Below are positions 62,660 through 64,000 of a DNA stretch of 64,000 nt, in pieces. Position numbers and translations under genes: made by a program. Source of the stretch: Anastatus disparis (taxonomy: Eukaryota; Arthropoda; Insecta; Hymenoptera; Eupelmidae); assembly GCA_017163975.1 (NCBI GenBank), contig JAFFSR010000251.1, positions 8,742,001-8,806,000 on the forward strand, written 5' to 3'. Numbering within the stretch: position 1 is the stretch's first letter; every line of letters begins with the position of its first letter. The notes beneath the pieces are model-generated. The model ran no database searches. It was not told the origin of the DNA and saw only the letters and a list, made by a program, of their open reading frames with translations.

Positions 62660-64000
62660 CTGCATAAAAACAAAGAGAACAAAGTTTTTATTGTTATTTT
62701 ATTGTCAAGCATTTTTTTTCATTATTTTTGTAAAATTCATTATTTATTATAAATGTTACAATTTTCTAAAATTATAAAAATATTTGTTTTATTAAGTAGC
62801 TAAAATATTTCAAATATAAAAAAATATTTTCAAAACACTTGTGGAACAAATTTTATTGTTCAAATTTCATTCTTTTATTAATATTTTTAAAAATTATTAA
62901 TGATTGTCAATTTATATAATTACTTTTCTATGACAATACGATTATTTTTAAGTGTTTAAACTTTAAATGAAGCATATTAAATATTATTTAAAATAAAGAT
63001 GATCTGTTTAAAAGTGTATGTAGAATATAGTGAAGCCCAATAATATTAAAGCACATTTAAAAATCTCTTATCTTTCTCTTTAAATAATTGTACTATGATT
63101 TCAACGAAACCTATATTATTATTTGATTCATTAAAAATGATAGTAAATACCATGGTTAAATAAATATTATTTAATTAATTAATTAGTAAAAGCAAAAAAT
63201 GTAAGTTTTACAATTGTAAAAACAAAGTTTATGTTAAATTCAAATTGAATTCTCAAGTTTTACGAATTAAGTTTCACTTCGCGTGCAGTGCAAGCTTCTC
63301 GACATAATTAAAATCTAGCTCGACCTGAAAAATATTTGCACCTTATTACTCATGTTTCTTTTTTCTCGTGCATTAGAACAGTCTAATGAAATGCTGTAAA
63401 TTAAAACGTTAAAATAATATTTCTTTTAAAAAATTTTTTCTGATAGTTTAACATTTAAATAAAACGATTGTGCTATTTTCATTTCGAAGACATCAATAAT
63501 GATAATCATAATACATTTGTTTGGTAAATTTATTATTTATTCTAATTGTTTTTAGTGTTTTAATTTCAAGCCTTAAAGCGCGCACACACTCATATTTTAT
63601 TTTTTTCACTTATATTTTTTTTCTGTTCTATTTTATTTGATAATTAATCATAAAGATTCCAACAATTAATTTCTAAGTTTAAGTCATTTCTAATGACTTT
63701 TTTTTTAAAGAAAATTTTCCATTGATTGATATAAGGAAATCAAGTAAATTCTCCCCTGCCCAACATCCTCCTTTCACGTATATACCAAAACATCTTTTTT
63801 CCTAAAGGCAAGGTCATTACATTATATACGCGTTCGTATTTTAATAATGATGATCGACAAAACCGTATAAACACATTTTTAAAACAATAAAAAAAAAACT
63901 GATGATAAAAGCATTGGAATTACATTATTTGAAAAAGAAGAAATATATTATATTGCTTTTTTTTGTAAAAAGGATAAATAATTTTTTTTAGAAACATGAT
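62660..64000 (-). other. Upstream sphingosine kinase sequence, no exon assigned
   Basis: AT-rich sequence upstream of the first visible exon on the minus strand. A short GC-richer patch at 63265-63325 follows an acceptor-like TTTTTCAG and contains an ATG (ATGTCGAGAAGC). Its frame stops quickly, so I do not call it an exon. Confidence 0.5.

Noticed and set aside
62508..62777. 89-codon plus-strand frame near the window end
   Set aside because: It overlaps the first visible sphingosine kinase exon in antisense and has no protein features.
63265..63325. Candidate upstream exon of sphingosine kinase
   Set aside because: It has an acceptor-like sequence and an ATG, but the frame closes after about a dozen codons and no matching phase-2 donor was found.

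Overview
The window is nuclear DNA from an AT-rich insect genome. The evidence is spliced genes with short AT-rich introns, orthologues of insect ND-23, Hinfp, Calypso, ANKRD54 and sphingosine kinase, and insect-type transposons. A hymenopteran is my best guess from base composition and transposon content, but this is inference and nothing here fixes the species.

Region 1 (1 to about 32,630) is a transposon graveyard with no cellular gene that I can support. It opens with a GC-rich hairpin (1-57) and a decayed Ty3/gypsy remnant (396-1851) in which an internal deletion fused gag to the end of reverse transcriptase. Two near-perfect foldbacks follow (3154-3334, 3357-3854). Next is an apparently intact 7.76 kb Ty3/gypsy element of the CsRn1 type on the minus strand (3871-11631). 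It has 302 bp LTRs with no difference seen, a 4 bp target duplication, a tRNA-Trp-type primer site, a CHCC Gag and a TTTAAAC slippery heptamer between gag and pol. From 11,643 to 18,554 a TA-flanked inverted-repeat element contains a second TA-flanked Tc1/mariner-like element (11779-17906). That element contains a short-TIR unit (12317-14854) with an intron-bearing, frameshifted tyrosine recombinase of Crypton type. From 19.6 to 31.97 kb there are long-inverted-repeat elements without coding capacity, several nested: 19635-22629, 19996-20976, 22868-26507, 23150-23913, 26563-28431, 29567-30353 and 31247-31968. A family of GC-apex hairpins is scattered among them. At 32.0-32.6 kb lies a 5S-rRNA-headed SINE-like unit followed by a triplicated palindromic repeat.

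Region 2 (about 32.8 to 64 kb) is a gene block. It starts with two tandem paralogues of an unrecognised small helical protein (32881-33345; 34450-34958) with a tRNA-derived SINE between them. Then come genes in alternating orientation: ND-23/NDUFS8 (minus, 35262-36573), Hinfp zinc-finger factor (plus, 37116-39077), calypso/BAP1 deubiquitinase (minus, 39585-42089), ANKRD54 (plus, 43300-44974) and a sphingosine kinase (minus, 47216-62659, 5' end outside the window). ND-23/Hinfp and calypso/ANKRD54 are head to head and could share promoters. Hinfp/calypso and ANKRD54/sphingosine kinase are tail to tail. The last gene has a 9.9 kb intron holding a second copy of the SINE and a double-hairpin element related to the one beside the tyrosine recombinase.

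The gene products work in separate processes: respiratory complex I, histone-gene transcription, Polycomb H2A deubiquitination, adaptor signalling and sphingolipid signalling. No functional operon is implied. Exon limits were read by hand from GT-AG sites and reading-frame continuity. Every gene model below is open and phase-consistent throughout.
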